The notes under the pieces were generated by a model. It was not told the origin of the DNA. It made no database searches and saw only the letters and a list, made by a program, of their open reading frames with translations. Shown here piece by piece: positions 25,707 to 34,815 of a stretch of 64,000 bases of DNA (position 1 is its first letter; every line of letters starts with the position of its first letter). Position numbers and translations under genes: made by a program. Location: NCBI RefSeq assembly GCF_000270245.1, contig NC_015635.1, positions 4,650,001-4,714,000 on the forward strand. The letters run 5' to 3'. The stretch is from Microlunatus phosphovorus NM-1. GTDB lineage: Bacteria > Actinomycetota > Actinomycetes > Propionibacteriales > Propionibacteriaceae.

Positions 25707-27020
25707 TCAGCGGCGCCGACCGCGTCGGATCAGCCCGATTCCGAAGGCGGTCAGGACCGCGCCGAACAAACCGACCAGCAGCGAGCCTTGAGGGCTGCCA
25801 GAATCGGCAAGGTCGCTGCCGGACGCCCCAGAGCTGGCAGCGTCGGAGTTCTCGTGGCTACTGCTGGCCGGCTTCGTGACCGCAACGCGGAGTGTGCGTG
25901 AGTTGGTGACGTCGTCGCTGCTGTCGCCGGGGTCGCCATATGGCTGCTCAGCGCGGGCGGTCAGCGTCGCACTGACCCGGCCACGGCTGGCGTCAGCCCG
26001 GCTGACCCGATAAACGCCAGAGCAACTCATGCTTGCGCCCGGTGCCAGCGTGGTTCGGGCAGCGGGCTGGCAGGTCAGATCGAGAGCCTGGAGGTTGCTG
26101 GTGATCCGGGCACTCGTCAAAGTGACGTTTCCCGTGTTGGTCGCCGTCGCTGCATAGCGGAGCCGATCACCGCGGTCTGCCTTGCCGCTCGGCGCGACTG
26201 TTGCCTTTAGTCCGATCGAAGACTGTTGGACGACGGAGACGTGCGCGGCCGCGTTGGCGCCGACATAGTCGCCTTGCCCTTCGATGTCGTACTCGCCGAA
26301 CACCGTGGCGAAGTTGTCGATGTCCCCGAAGTCGAGGACTTCCTGCGTCACGGTCAGGGTCGCCGAGCAGCGCAACGCCTGCTCCGGCGCCAGCGTGGCT
26401 GCTCCGGATTGGTCGCAACTCAGCTCGCTCAGTCCTTCGAGCTCATCGCTGATTGCGACATTGGTCAGGTCGAGAGCGCCGGTATTGGTGGCGACAAATC
26501 GATAGGTGATCACCTGGCCGACCTTCGACACCCGGCTGGGCGAGGCCGTCTTCGTCAGCGAGATGCCTGCCTCAGTCGGTCCCTCGGCTTGCGCCTGCAC
26601 CCGCGCACCGACTCCCTCAGGTTCGGCGGCTTCGGCTTCGGACTGTGGCGCCTGCACCCCATCTAGTGCCACACCAGGTTGTAGGGCGTCGTGGCTCGGA
26701 GAGGCCGACTCCTTCGACGCGGTCTGTGGCTCCTCGGGCTCCGTAGGTTCGGCCGAGGAAGCCGGCGCCGAGCTCGGCGAGGCCGACTCCGGAGATGGAG
26801 TGGCGGCGGCGGAGGTCTCGGCGGACGGTTCTTCCTGCGTCGAGCTCGGTGTGGTGCTGGGGTCAGCCGTCCCCTTCGCCGCACCAGCTGACTCGGGCGT
26901 CGCGGAGGGTGTCGCGGACGTACCTGTGTCCGCATACGCCAACAACGGAACGCCAAGCACCGCTGCAACTAGCCCAGCCGCTGCCAAACCCGCGAGAGGG
27001 CGTGGCATCACGTGCGACAT
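25707..27020 (-). CDS. Cell-wall-anchored surface protein with DUF11-like repeats
   Basis: 437 residues from ATG 27020 (GGAG 5 bp upstream). Signal segment LAGLAAAGLVAAVLGVPLLA, then about 90 residues of Ser/Pro/Glu/Thr-rich stalk. Two DUF11/DUF7507-type beta domains follow (SLTKTASPSRVSKVGQVITY and GLKATVAPSGKADRGDRLRY). The C-terminus has LADSGS, a hydrophobic helix (SLLVGLFGAVLTAFGIGLI) and RRGRRR. That is the layout of a sortase substrate, but the pentapeptide is L-A-D-S-G rather than LPxTG. It is probably exposed on the cell surface. Single gene; role unknown. Confidence 0.83.
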   Translation of the reverse strand: MSHVMPRPLAGLAAAGLVAAVLGVPLLAYADTGTSATPSATPESAGAAKGTADPSTTPSSTQEEPSAETSAAATPSPESASPSSAPASSAEPTEPEEPQTASKESASPSHDALQPGVALDGVQAPQSEAEAAEPEGVGARVQAQAEGPTEAGISLTKTASPSRVSKVGQVITYRFVATNTGALDLTNVAISDELEGLSELSCDQSGAATLAPEQALRCSATLTVTQEVLDFGDIDNFATVFGEYDIEGQGDYVGANAAAHVSVVQQSSIGLKATVAPSGKADRGDRLRYAATATNTGNVTLTSARITSNLQALDLTCQPAARTTLAPGASMSCSGVYRVSRADASRGRVSATLTARAEQPYGDPGDSSDDVTNSRTLRVAVTKPASSSHENSDAASSGASGSDLADSGSPQGSLLVGLFGAVLTAFGIGLIRRGRRR

Positions 27021-27145
27021 ACAGGCTCCAAACCAAACAACGACAAGACGACACGCCGAAGCAGATCCCACCATCGGACGCGCCAGCACGGTATCAGCGG
27101 TTCACGCCGTTTCCTAAAGCGTCGAGCCGTGCCTTCCTCGACGAC

Positions 27146-28108
27146 TCAGTCTTTGATCGCGTTCTTCCGCAGGTCTCGCCGCAACTCCGGCGGCAGCGCG
27201 AAGACCAGACTCTCCTCGGTCAGCCGCTCCTCAGCAGCAGGCGGGAATCCACGGGACTCCAGGTGATTCAGCACGCCTTGCACCAACTCGTCGGGCACTG
27301 AGGCACCGCTGGTCACACCCACCGAACTCACCCCGTCGAGCCAGGCGTCGTCGATCTCGGAAGCGAAGTCGACTCGGTGTGCCGCCTTGGCGCCGGCCTC
27401 CAACGCGACCTCGACCAGGCGTACCGAGTTGGAGGAGTTCGCCGAACCCACCACGATCACCAGATCGGAATGACCGGCGATCTGCTTGACCGCAAGCTGT
27501 CGATTCTGAGTGGCATAACAGATGTCATCGCTCGGCGGATTGATCAGCAGCGGGAACCGCTCGCGCAGCCGATTCACCGTGGCGAGTGTCTCGTCCACAC
27601 TGAGCGTGGTCTGGCTGAGCCAGGCGACCTTGCTCGGATCCTTCACCTGGACATCGGCAACCTGCTCGGGCGACTCGACCAGCGTGATGTGCTCAGGCGC
27701 CTCACCAGCGGTGCCTTCGACCTCCTCATGGCCGGCGTGGCCGATGAGCAGGATCTCCATGTCCTCCCGAGCGAACCGCTTCGCCTCGTGGTGCACCTTG
27801 GTGACCAGCGGGCACGTGGCGTCGATCGTCTTGAGATGCCGATCAGCGGCCTCAGCGTGCACAGCCGGCGACACGCCATGGGCCGAGAACACCACCGTCG
27901 CGCCCTCGGGCACCTCGTCCAGTTCCTCGACGAAGATCGCACCGCGCTGTTGGAGGGTCTCCACGACATGCCGGTTGTGCACGATCTGCTTGCGTACGTA
28001 GACCGGTGCGCCGTACGCCTCCAGGGCCTTCTCGACCGTGATGACGGCACGGTCCACCCCGGCGCAGTATCCCCGGGGAGCAGCCACCACCACACGCTTG
28101 TCAGCCAT
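27146..28108 (-). CDS. ispH: 4-Hydroxy-3-methylbut-2-enyl diphosphate reductase
   Basis: 320 residues from ATG 28108; longer frames start upstream but run into repeat sequence. The three iron-sulfur cysteines are Cys15 ([13 protein letters not shown]), Cys99 ([10 protein letters not shown]) and Cys196 ([12 protein letters not shown]). IspH makes IPP and DMAPP in the last step of the non-mevalonate isoprenoid pathway, using a [4Fe-4S] cluster. Its product feeds the cis-prenyltransferase encoded further right in the window. It is divergent from xseA across a repeat-rich gap, a neighbourhood common in actinobacteria. Confidence 0.96.
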   Translation of the reverse strand: MADKRVVVAAPRGYCAGVDRAVITVEKALEAYGAPVYVRKQIVHNRHVVETLQQRGAIFVEELDEVPEGATVVFSAHGVSPAVHAEAADRHLKTIDATCPLVTKVHHEAKRFAREDMEILLIGHAGHEEVEGTAGEAPEHITLVESPEQVADVQVKDPSKVAWLSQTTLSVDETLATVNRLRERFPLLINPPSDDICYATQNRQLAVKQIAGHSDLVIVVGSANSSNSVRLVEVALEAGAKAAHRVDFASEIDDAWLDGVSSVGVTSGASVPDELVQGVLNHLESRGFPPAAEERLTEESLVFALPPELRRDLRKNAIKD

Positions 28109-28226
28109 AGGCGTCAAGTGTAGAAGGTGCGGCGCCATCGCACCCCGCCGTCGCAATTCCGGCCGGCCTTCCCCCATTCCCAGGCCCCTGCGCCCCTGCG
28201 CCACTCCCCCAGGGCCCTCTGTGGCC

Positions 28227-28318
28227 ACCCAAACCCCACTTCGCACCATTTAGGTCGACTCCGCACCACGCACGCTTGGTGCGAGGTCGCATCAAATGGT
28301 GCGAAGTGGGGTTTGGGT
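28227..28318. repeat. 25-bp perfect inverted repeat, ACTTCGCACCA family (copy 2)
   Basis: Arms 28227-28251 and 28294-28318 are perfectly complementary over 25 bp; they contain CCCACTTCGCACCATTT. A second pair, CGCACCA (28262-28268) and TGGTGCG (28277-28283), is nested in the 42-bp loop. The motif order matches the cluster at 6682-6803, so this is a second copy of one dispersed element. It lies in the ispH-xseA divergent gap. Confidence 0.85.
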
Positions 28319-28321
28319 CGA

Positions 28322-28412
28322 AGGACGGAGTCCGGGGAGCGCAGCCGGACAGCGAGCGACGACCCCGTCGCGAGCAGCTTCACAGCGAGTTGACGACCAA
28401 CACTGTCAGTGG
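28322..28412 (+). repeat. Truncated relative of the 131-bp repeat
   Basis: Begins with GGACGGAGTC and GGAGCGCAGC as in the tandem array, covers about 60 bp of the unit, then jumps to the array's terminal sequence GACGACCAACACTGTCAGTG. The inner deletion removes the GCGCAGAC hairpin. Ends 21 bp before the xseA start, a spacing like that to rmuC at the main array. Confidence 0.8.
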
Positions 28413-28432
28413 GCCCGACTAACCTTCCGCGG

Positions 28433-29671
28433 GTGCCGTTAGAATCGTCGCAGGAGAACCCGCAACCGCTGCGGGTGGTGACGGCCGCCGTACGCGGCTG
28501 GGTCGAGCGGCTGGGGACCGTCTGGGTCGAGGGCCAGGTGATCCAGATCAATCGGCGGGCAGGTGCCAGGACCGTGTTCCTCACACTCCGCGACAAGCTG
28601 GCCAACGTCTCGGTGTCGGTGACCCTCTCCCCCGCCACGTTGGAGGCCGCATCCGCCCCACTCGCGGAGGGGGCGACCGTGGTGGCACGGCTGAAACCCT
28701 CCTACTACGAGCAGAGCGGGCGACTCTCCTTCTACTGCGACGCAATCTCGCCCGTCGGCGAAGGTCAGCTGCTGGCCAGACTGGAGCAGACCAAGCGTCT
28801 GCTCCAGGCGGAGGGTCTGTTCGAACGACACCACAAGAAGCCGCTGCCCTTCCTGCCTCGCGCGGTCGGGCTGATCACCGGTTCCGGCAGTGCCGCCGAA
28901 CGTGATGTGGTGGAGAACGCGCGGCGGCGGTGGCCGGCGGTGCGGGTGGTCCCCCGGTATGCACTGACCCAGGGCCGCGAGGCCGCCGAGCAGATCATGC
29001 TCGCGCTAGGAGTGCTGGACCGCGACCGGGAGATCGAGGTGATCATCATCGCTCGCGGTGGCGGCTCACTGGAGGACCTGCTGCCGTTCTCCGACGAAGG
29101 CCTGGTCCGGGCCGTGTTCGCCTGCCGTACGCCGGTGGTCAGCGCGATCGGACACGAGACCGACATGCCGATCCTGGACCTGGTCGCCGATCTGCGAGCC
29201 TCCACACCCACCGACGCCGCCAAACGGGTCGTGCCCGATGTCGCCGAGGAACTGGCCCGAGTTCAGCAGGCTCGCGATCGGATGCGTCGCTGCGTGACAG
29301 CGCTGGTCCAACGCGAACGCGACTGGCTGGACCACATCCGGGCCCGTCCGATGTTGGCCGACCCCGGCGCCAGCTTCGCCCTTCGGTCGACCGAACTGGT
29401 GGAGCTACGTGCCCGATCCGAGCGGGCGCTGCAAGGCCGGCTTCGTCACGAACGGTCTGGCATCGAGCATGCGCTCGCCAGGGTACGTGCGATGTCACCC
29501 AAGGCCACGCTCGAGCGCGGGTACGCCATCGTCGTCGACGCCGACGGACATGCGGTCGACTCGGCCGGCGAGGTGGAGCCTGGCCAGTCGCTGCTGGCAT
29601 ACCTGCATGACGGGCAGCTGAGCCTCAGCGTCGAGGATGTCACCGTTCGAGAAGAAGGAGCCCTCCCATGA
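28433..29671 (+). CDS. xseA: Exodeoxyribonuclease VII large subunit
   Basis: 412 residues from GTG 28433 (a GTG at 28409 is also in frame). An N-terminal OB fold (RGWVERLGTVWVEGQVIQIN) is followed by the catalytic domain with PRAVGLITGSGSAAERDVVE, IIIARGGGSLEDLLPFSDEG and VVSAIGHETDMPILDLVADL, all family hallmarks. A coiled-coil C-terminus precedes the small-subunit binding end. With XseB it degrades single-stranded DNA from both ends. The xseB start overlaps its stop (ATGA). Confidence 0.96.
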   Translation: MPLESSQENPQPLRVVTAAVRGWVERLGTVWVEGQVIQINRRAGARTVFLTLRDKLANVSVSVTLSPATLEAASAPLAEGATVVARLKPSYYEQSGRLSFYCDAISPVGEGQLLARLEQTKRLLQAEGLFERHHKKPLPFLPRAVGLITGSGSAAERDVVENARRRWPAVRVVPRYALTQGREAAEQIMLALGVLDRDREIEVIIIARGGGSLEDLLPFSDEGLVRAVFACRTPVVSAIGHETDMPILDLVADLRASTPTDAAKRVVPDVAEELARVQQARDRMRRCVTALVQRERDWLDHIRARPMLADPGASFALRSTELVELRARSERALQGRLRHERSGIEHALARVRAMSPKATLERGYAIVVDADGHAVDSAGEVEPGQSLLAYLHDGQLSLSVEDVTVREEGALP

Positions 29672-29913
29672 ACGACGCCTCGCAACCGCCAACCGATCCA
29701 TCATCAGCGGGCGACGCCTACCTCGCCGAGCTGAGCTACGAGGAGGCCCGCGCTCAACTGATCGGGGTGGTCACGCAACTGGAGTCCGGCGGAGTGCCAC
29801 TGGATGAATCGCTCGCCCTGTGGGAGCGTGGCGAACGTTTGGCCAAGGTCTGTCAGCGCTGGTTGGACGGCGCCCAGGCCAAGATCGACGCCGCCCGGGC
29901 TGAGACAGGCTGA
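29668..29913 (+). CDS. xseB: Exodeoxyribonuclease VII small subunit
   Basis: 81 residues, starting 4 bp inside xseA. It contains LSYEEARAQLIGVVTQLESG and LDESLALWERGERLAKVCQR, the two helices with which XseB packs on XseA. Its short length and coupled position leave no doubt about identity. Confidence 0.95.
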   Translation: MNDASQPPTDPSSAGDAYLAELSYEEARAQLIGVVTQLESGGVPLDESLALWERGERLAKVCQRWLDGAQAKIDAARAETG

Positions 29914-29932
29914 GCCCCGTCCGTTGATAGTC

Positions 29933-29957
29933 GAGACCGTTGATTGATAACGGTCTC
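29933..29957 (+). terminator. Hairpin after xseAB
   Basis: GAGACCGTT and AACGGTCTC form a perfect 9-bp stem with a 7-nt loop, 20 bp after the xseB stop. There is no T run, as is common in this GC range. Confidence 0.7.
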
Positions 29958-30023
29958 ACTACCCCAGGGTGATTTCACGCGTCCCATGCTGACAACCCTC
30001 CGACGCCTTGTCACGATGAGCAC

Positions 30024-30413
30024 ATGATCAGGTTCTTGCTCAATGTCGCCATCAGCATCGTGTCGGCCGCGGTCGCACTGCTCGTCGCGGCTGCTGTCGT
30101 CGACGGCGTCCAGATGCAGCCCGCCGGCTTCGTGATCGCGGTCCTCGTCTTCACCGCAGCGCAGGCGCTGCTGGCACCCTTCGTGTTCAATATGGCGCGC
30201 AAGTACGCTTCCGCGGTGCTCGGCGGCATCGGCTTGGTCTCCACCTTCCTCGCGCTGTTCGTCGCGACCCTGTTCCCCAACGGTCTGCACATCAATGGAG
30301 TGACGGCCTGGATCGTCACCCCGTTGGTCGTCTGGCTCATCACGGCGCTCGGGACCTGGATCCTCGGCATCTTCATCATCAAGCGCTGGTGGGAGAAGCG
30401 GCAGGCGGCCTGA
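30024..30413 (+). CDS. Phage-holin-4-like family membrane protein
   Basis: 129 residues with four membrane helices (for example FLLNVAISIVSAAVALLVAA and TPLVVWLITALGTWILGIFI) and a basic C-terminus (KRWWEKRQAA). This matches the widespread small bacterial family named after phage holin 4 (PF04020), most of which are chromosomal and not prophage genes. No phage genes surround it. Role unknown. Confidence 0.75.
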   Translation: MIRFLLNVAISIVSAAVALLVAAAVVDGVQMQPAGFVIAVLVFTAAQALLAPFVFNMARKYASAVLGGIGLVSTFLALFVATLFPNGLHINGVTAWIVTPLVVWLITALGTWILGIFIIKRWWEKRQAA

Positions 30414-30445
30414 TCCGCCCACGCGGCTCCTGGGACCCGAGCAGC

Positions 30446-31426
30446 TCAGGCGCTGAGCTCCGTGGTCACGGCGCCGAACCGACGCCGGTAGTCGCTGGGC
30501 GGCACGCCGATCGTGCGCCGGAAATGCTCGCGCAGCACGACGGCGGAATTGAAGCCGACCCGGCTGGCAACCTGATCGACGGACAGATCGCTCTCCTCGA
30601 GGAGGCTGCGGGCCGCCAGCACCCGCTGCCGGGTCAGCCATTTGTGTGGCGTGGTGCCGGTCTCGGCGGCGAATCGCCGGGCGAACGTACGCTCGCTCAT
30701 CATCGCTCGCGCTGCCAGTGACGACGCGGTGTGCTCCACCTCCAGGTGCTCCACCATCCAGGTGAGGAGCTCGGCCAGGCTGTCGGCCCGGCACGAAGGG
30801 ATGGGCAGGTCCACGTACTGCTGCTGCCCGCCGTCGCGTTGTGGCGGCACCACCATCCGCCGCGCAATCTTGGTCGCGACCGCCGTGCCGAGCTCTTTGC
30901 GCACCAGATGCAGGCTCGCGTCGATCCCGGCCGCCGTCCCGGCACTGGTCACGATTCGGCCGTCCTCCACGAACAGCACCCGCGGGTCGACCTCGGCGGC
31001 AGGAAAGCGACGCTTCATCTCGTCGGCATACATCCAATGGGTGGTGCACCGCCGGCCATCGAGCAGTCCCGCCGCGCCGAGCACGAAGGAGCCGGAGCAC
31101 AGGCTGAGAATCGTCGCTCCCTCGTCATGGGCGCGACGCAACACCTCCAACACTCGAGCCGGATACGCCTCATCGGCTTGGGGAGCGGTGGGCGCCACGA
31201 TCACCAGGTCGGTGCCGAGGACACTGTCCAGACCACGCTGTGGGGTGATGGTGAACGGATCACCGTTCTTGGTGGCCAATGGCCGCCCTGGCTCGACACC
31301 ACAGACCCGGAAGTCGAACGGCTCGATCCCCTCATCGGTGCGGTCCACTCCGAACACCTCCACCGCGACCCCGAACTCGAAGACAGCGATGGGCTCCAAC
31401 ACGATCACACTCACCGACTTCAGCAT
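30446..31426 (-). CDS. GlxA-type transcriptional regulator (DJ-1/PfpI + AraC)
   Basis: 326 residues. The N-terminal DJ-1/PfpI-like domain carries the cysteine elbow ILSLCSGSFVLGAAGLLDGR (about residue 107). The C-terminal AraC-family domain has two helix-turn-helix motifs (SSLAARAMMSERTFARRF and SVDQVASRVGFNSAVVLREH), then RRTIGVPPSDYRRRF. GlxA-type regulators control catabolic or amino-acid genes. The small frame at 31512 is divergent from it and could be a target; inference only. Confidence 0.93.
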   Translation of the reverse strand: MLKSVSVIVLEPIAVFEFGVAVEVFGVDRTDEGIEPFDFRVCGVEPGRPLATKNGDPFTITPQRGLDSVLGTDLVIVAPTAPQADEAYPARVLEVLRRAHDEGATILSLCSGSFVLGAAGLLDGRRCTTHWMYADEMKRRFPAAEVDPRVLFVEDGRIVTSAGTAAGIDASLHLVRKELGTAVATKIARRMVVPPQRDGGQQQYVDLPIPSCRADSLAELLTWMVEHLEVEHTASSLAARAMMSERTFARRFAAETGTTPHKWLTRQRVLAARSLLEESDLSVDQVASRVGFNSAVVLREHFRRTIGVPPSDYRRRFGAVTTELSA

Positions 31427-31511
31427 GCGTCAATCCTAATGGCAGCAATCCATCGCACGAAGGCAATCGTGCCACTGGTGGCAGATATGCACCGAAGGAA
31501 AGATCTCTGCC

Positions 31512-31694
31512 ATGACCGGATTACTGATCGTTGTCACCATGGTCGTGCTGCTGATTCTTGCGCTGGAACCCGCCCATCGACGTGCCAAGCTCGGCGGCGC
31601 GGCAGCTTTCCGTTCCGGCGCGGAGCAGACCGTCGACCGTGACCGGGAACGCATACTGGCGGAGATCACCAACTCGCGACTCAGCCGGCAGTGA
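31512..31694 (+). CDS. Small single-helix membrane protein
   Basis: 60 residues from ATG 31512 with AAGGAAAG upstream. One membrane helix (LLIVVTMVVLLILAL) is followed by a charged tail (EQTVDRDRERILAEITNSRL). No family recognised. Its last 14 bp overlap the end of the convergent DUF4245 gene. Confidence 0.6.
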   Translation: MTGLLIVVTMVVLLILALEPAHRRAKLGGAAAFRSGAEQTVDRDRERILAEITNSRLSRQ

Positions 31695-32232
31695 GCGTCC
31701 CCGCGAATGCCTCCAATGCCTCGTACGTCGTATCGCCGACCACGATGGTGGTCACCTTCGGCGAGGTCAGCACCAGGGATCGGGTGCGCTCATCCGGACT
31801 GATGTATCGCACCCAGGTCTGGCCGCCAACGGCGCTCTGCCCGTCGGCGTAGCCCTGCCGAGTGACGTCATCCACGAACAACTCCGGCCGGGCGTCGCCT
31901 TGGTGGAGCGAGAGATAGACGTCGTGCGGGTCGAGAAAACCGAGCTCCCACAGGTTGCGCACCGACGCATCGCCATTCAGATGCGGCTCCCCCTTCGCCA
32001 CCCAGGCGGCCTTGGTCGGTCGCCACGTGTCCGGCAGACCCTCGGGGGCAAGCACCGGATAGGGAGCGTTCTTCCGCGCCTCGGCCAGCACCGGTCGCCA
32101 GTCGACCTCCTGCACCGGGTAGTCCGGCAGGGTCCGGCTGAAAAAGATGATGATCAGCGCCACCGGGACCACGATCACCAACAAGGTGCGGATCATGTCC
32201 CCGGTGGTCGCCGGCTTCTTGGTGCGGGCCAC
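31681..32232 (-). CDS. DUF4245 membrane-anchored protein
   Basis: 183 residues from GTG 32232. A basic N-terminus precedes one membrane helix (MIRTLLVIVVPVALIIIFFS). Then come the conserved DUF4245 segments YPVQEVDWRPVLAEARKNAP and YPVLAPEGLPDTWRPTKAAW and, near the end, TTIVVGDTTYEALEAFAGTL. The bulk should be extracytoplasmic. The family is specific to actinobacteria and of unknown function. Confidence 0.85.
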   Translation of the reverse strand: MARTKKPATTGDMIRTLLVIVVPVALIIIFFSRTLPDYPVQEVDWRPVLAEARKNAPYPVLAPEGLPDTWRPTKAAWVAKGEPHLNGDASVRNLWELGFLDPHDVYLSLHQGDARPELFVDDVTRQGYADGQSAVGGQTWVRYISPDERTRSLVLTSPKVTTIVVGDTTYEALEAFAGTLTAG

Positions 32233-32327
32233 CCGGACATTCTGCCTGCTGCACCGGCGCACTGCCTTCCGGCTGGCACCGACGGAGATGTCAGGGAGAT
32301 GTCAGACTGCCGCGGTACGGTCCGGGC

Positions 32328-33002
32328 ATGGACGACATGCCGGTCACGATCGCCCGGTGGAGCGGGCCGCGCGGCGAGGTCGTGTTGCGTCGTCACGGGG
32401 TCGCCGACGACGCGATCGAGGAGTTGATCGTCAACGGCGCCTTCGCCATGGACAGCGCCGAAACCGCGTCCGAGGAAGCTCTCGCCGACCTCACCTGGCC
32501 GGGTGCTCGAGTGCTGGTCGGGGGTCTCGGGCTCGGGTTCACCGCCGCCACGCTGCTGGATGCGCGAGTCGGCACGGTCGATGTGGTGGAGATCGAGGAG
32601 GCGCTGGTCGCCTGGGCGTACGAAGGAGTGACCTTACGGCTGGGCCGGGTGGCACGCGATCCCCGCGTACGCCTGTGGGTCGCCGACGTACGGGCCGTGC
32701 TGACCGGCCACGAGCCAGAGCCGGCGGGACCGTGGGACGCGATCCTGCTCGACGTCGACAACGGTCCCGACTTCTTGATCCACGCCGAGAATGCCGCCCT
32801 GTACAGGGAGGAGGCGCTCAGTGCCGCGTACGCGAGGCTGGCCCCTGGGGGACTGCTGGCGATCTGGTGCCAGGGCGCAAACGCCGGTCTCCGGTCGCGA
32901 CTGCAGGCCCTGACCTCGACGGCACGGGAGGAGGTCCACAAGGTCCAGCGCGGCCGGCATCTGATCTCGTATGTCATCTACACCGCACGCGCACCTCACT
33001 AG
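32328..33002 (+). CDS. Spermidine-synthase-like methyltransferase-fold protein
   Basis: 224 residues from ATG 32328. The nucleotide-binding loop is VLVGGLGLGFTAATLLDARV, the acidic end of strand 2 is VDVVEIEEALVAWA, and WDAILLDVDNGPDFLIHAEN forms the next strand, as in spermidine-synthase-like proteins. The family is common as a lone gene in actinobacteria and may not make polyamines. Substrate unknown. Confidence 0.8.
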   Translation: MDDMPVTIARWSGPRGEVVLRRHGVADDAIEELIVNGAFAMDSAETASEEALADLTWPGARVLVGGLGLGFTAATLLDARVGTVDVVEIEEALVAWAYEGVTLRLGRVARDPRVRLWVADVRAVLTGHEPEPAGPWDAILLDVDNGPDFLIHAENAALYREEALSAAYARLAPGGLLAIWCQGANAGLRSRLQALTSTAREEVHKVQRGRHLISYVIYTARAPH

Positions 33003-33039
33003 GCGGAGCGCGAGCGGTCGGGACGTCCGCCGTACGGGC

Positions 33040-33058
33040 TGTGACGTCGTACGTCACA
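33040..33058. promoter_or_regulatory. Palindrome upstream of fumC
   Basis: TGTGACGT and ACGTCACA are separated by CGT, giving a 19-bp palindrome 40-50 bp before the fumC start. The half-site resembles that of CRP-family regulators, but the spacing (9 bp between TGTGA and TCACA instead of 6) does not fit a standard CRP box. Confidence 0.5.
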
Positions 33059-33097
33059 CCCGCACCAGTTGCGTGACTGTCAGCTCCTTGCGCCACA

Positions 33098-34495
33098 ATG
33101 ACCGGCATGGCCGACGACGACTTTCGCATCGAGCACGACACGATGGGCGAGGTGCGGGTGCCCGCCGCCGCGCTCTACAAGGCGCAGACTCAACGGGCGG
33201 TGGAGAACTTCCCGATCTCCGGCGTGCCGATCGACCCGGCCCTGATCCGCGCCCTGGGACTGATCAAGGGCGCTGCGGCCAGCACAAATGCCGCATTGGG
33301 CGTGCTCGACCAGCACCGGGCCGATGCCATCGTCGCCGCAGCCGCCGAGGTCGCCGCCAACAAGCACGACGGCGAGTTCCCGATCGATGTGTTCCAGACC
33401 GGCTCGGGCACCTCGTCCAACATGAACACCAACGAGGTCATCTCCTCCCTCGCCGGTTCAGATGTGCACCCCAACGATCATGTGAACGCATCCCAGTCCA
33501 GCAATGACGTGTTCCCGAGCGCGATCCACATCGCCGCGACCGACAGTCTGGCCAACACTTTGATCCCCGCCTTGGGGCACCTGGCTCAGTCGCTGGAGGC
33601 AAAAGCCGTCGAGTTCGGCGATGTCGTCAAGAGCGGCCGCACCCATCTGATGGATGCCACCCCGGTCACCCTCGGCCAGGAGTTCGGTGGCTACGCGGCT
33701 CAGGTCCGGTACGGCATCGAGCGAATCCAAGCGGTGCTGCCGCGAGTCGCGGAGTTGCCCCTGGGTGGCACCGCGGTCGGCACCGGGATCAACACTCCAC
33801 CCGGCTTCGCGGCGGCGGTGATCAACACGATCGCCGTGCAGACCGGCCTGCCACTGACCGAGGCCCGCAACCACTTCGAGGCCCAGGGTGCCCGGGACGG
33901 CTTGGTCGAGGCGTCCGGGGCGCTGCGCACCATTGCTGTCAGTCTCAACAAGATCGCCAACGATCTGCGTTGGATGGGCTCCGGGCCGCGCGCCGGTCTG
34001 GGCGAGATCGCCTTGCCCGATCTGCAGCCGGGCTCCTCGATCATGCCGGGCAAGGTGAACCCGGTGCTCTGCGAGGCAACCACCATGGTCGCCGCCCAGG
34101 TGATCGGCAATGACGCAGCAGTCGCCTTCTCCGGCTCCACCGGAGCCTTCGAGCTGAATGTGATGCTGCCTGTGATGGCCCGCAACCTGCTGGAGTCGAT
34201 CCGGTTGGTCGCCAACGTCTCGCGGCTGCTCGCTGACCGCTGTGTCGACGGCATCGTCGCCAACGTGGACCACTGCCGCAAACTGGCCGAGTCCTCACCG
34301 TCGATCGTGACGCCGCTGAACCGCTACATCGGGTACGAGAATGCCGCAGCGGTGGCCAAGCAAGCACTGAAGGAGAACAAGACGATCCGCCAGGTCGTGA
34401 TCGAATCCGGCTTCGTCGCCGATGGCAAGCTCACCGAGGAACAGCTCGATACTGCCTTGGATGTGTTGGCGATGACGAGGGCTCCGTCTGCTTGA
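33098..34495 (+). CDS. fumC: Fumarate hydratase, class II
   Basis: 465 residues; ATG 33107 ([16 protein letters not shown]) is as likely a start as ATG 33098, and neither has a good ribosome site. Signatures: [42 protein letters not shown] and the catalytic-loop motif [11 protein letters not shown]. Class II fumarases are iron-free homotetramers that interconvert fumarate and malate in the TCA cycle. A palindrome at 33040-33058 may regulate it. Confidence 0.96.
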   Translation: MTGMADDDFRIEHDTMGEVRVPAAALYKAQTQRAVENFPISGVPIDPALIRALGLIKGAAASTNAALGVLDQHRADAIVAAAAEVAANKHDGEFPIDVFQTGSGTSSNMNTNEVISSLAGSDVHPNDHVNASQSSNDVFPSAIHIAATDSLANTLIPALGHLAQSLEAKAVEFGDVVKSGRTHLMDATPVTLGQEFGGYAAQVRYGIERIQAVLPRVAELPLGGTAVGTGINTPPGFAAAVINTIAVQTGLPLTEARNHFEAQGARDGLVEASGALRTIAVSLNKIANDLRWMGSGPRAGLGEIALPDLQPGSSIMPGKVNPVLCEATTMVAAQVIGNDAAVAFSGSTGAFELNVMLPVMARNLLESIRLVANVSRLLADRCVDGIVANVDHCRKLAESSPSIVTPLNRYIGYENAAAVAKQALKENKTIRQVVIESGFVADGKLTEEQLDTALDVLAMTRAPSA

Positions 34496-34534
34496 CTTCT
34501 GCCCGCTCAGGTTGGCCGGGTCGGCCATGACTGG

Positions 34535-34554
34535 TGCATGCTAAAGCGCATGCA
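34535..34554. promoter_or_regulatory. Candidate operator overlapping the antitoxin start
   Basis: TGCATGC and GCATGCA flank TAAAGC, a perfect palindrome whose last base is the A of the antitoxin ATG. Binding of the antitoxin here would block translation initiation or transcription. Its position is typical for autoregulated RHH antitoxins. Confidence 0.55.
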
Positions 34555-34814
34555 TGGTCGCCTTGCAGATTCGCCATGTCCCGGAGGAGATCCGGGACGT
34601 GCTGAGCGCGGAGGCCGAGCGCCGGGGTGAGTCGCTGCAGAACTATCTTCTGGAAGTCGTCGCCCGGGAAGCCTCCTCGGTGAACAACCGGCGCCTGGTA
34701 CGCGACTGGATGGCCCGCCCCCTAGCGTCCGCAGTGGCCGTCGACGTGCCCGAGTTGCTGGGCCGTCACCGCCGGGACCGCGAACGGCACCTGGCAAAGC
34801 CCACGGTCGACTGA
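34554..34814 (+). CDS. FitA-like ribbon-helix-helix antitoxin
   Basis: 86 residues. The N-terminus (MVALQIRHVPEEIRDVLSAE) and RGESLQNYLLEVVAREAS form a ribbon-helix-helix domain of the FitA/VapB kind. The tail VAVDVPELLGRHRRDRERHL would wrap the toxin. It precedes a damaged PIN-domain gene by one base. If that toxin is dead, this antitoxin may persist as a stand-alone regulator. Confidence 0.8.
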   Translation: MVALQIRHVPEEIRDVLSAEAERRGESLQNYLLEVVAREASSVNNRRLVRDWMARPLASAVAVDVPELLGRHRRDRERHLAKPTVD

Positions 34815-34815
34815 G

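Noticed and set aside
30024-30413. Prophage holin
   Set aside because: Similarity is to a chromosomal membrane family; no lysin, integrase or other phage gene is near.
33040-33058. CRP/GlxR box before fumC
   Set aside because: Half-sites fit but the spacing is 9 bp instead of 6; kept only as an unnamed palindrome.
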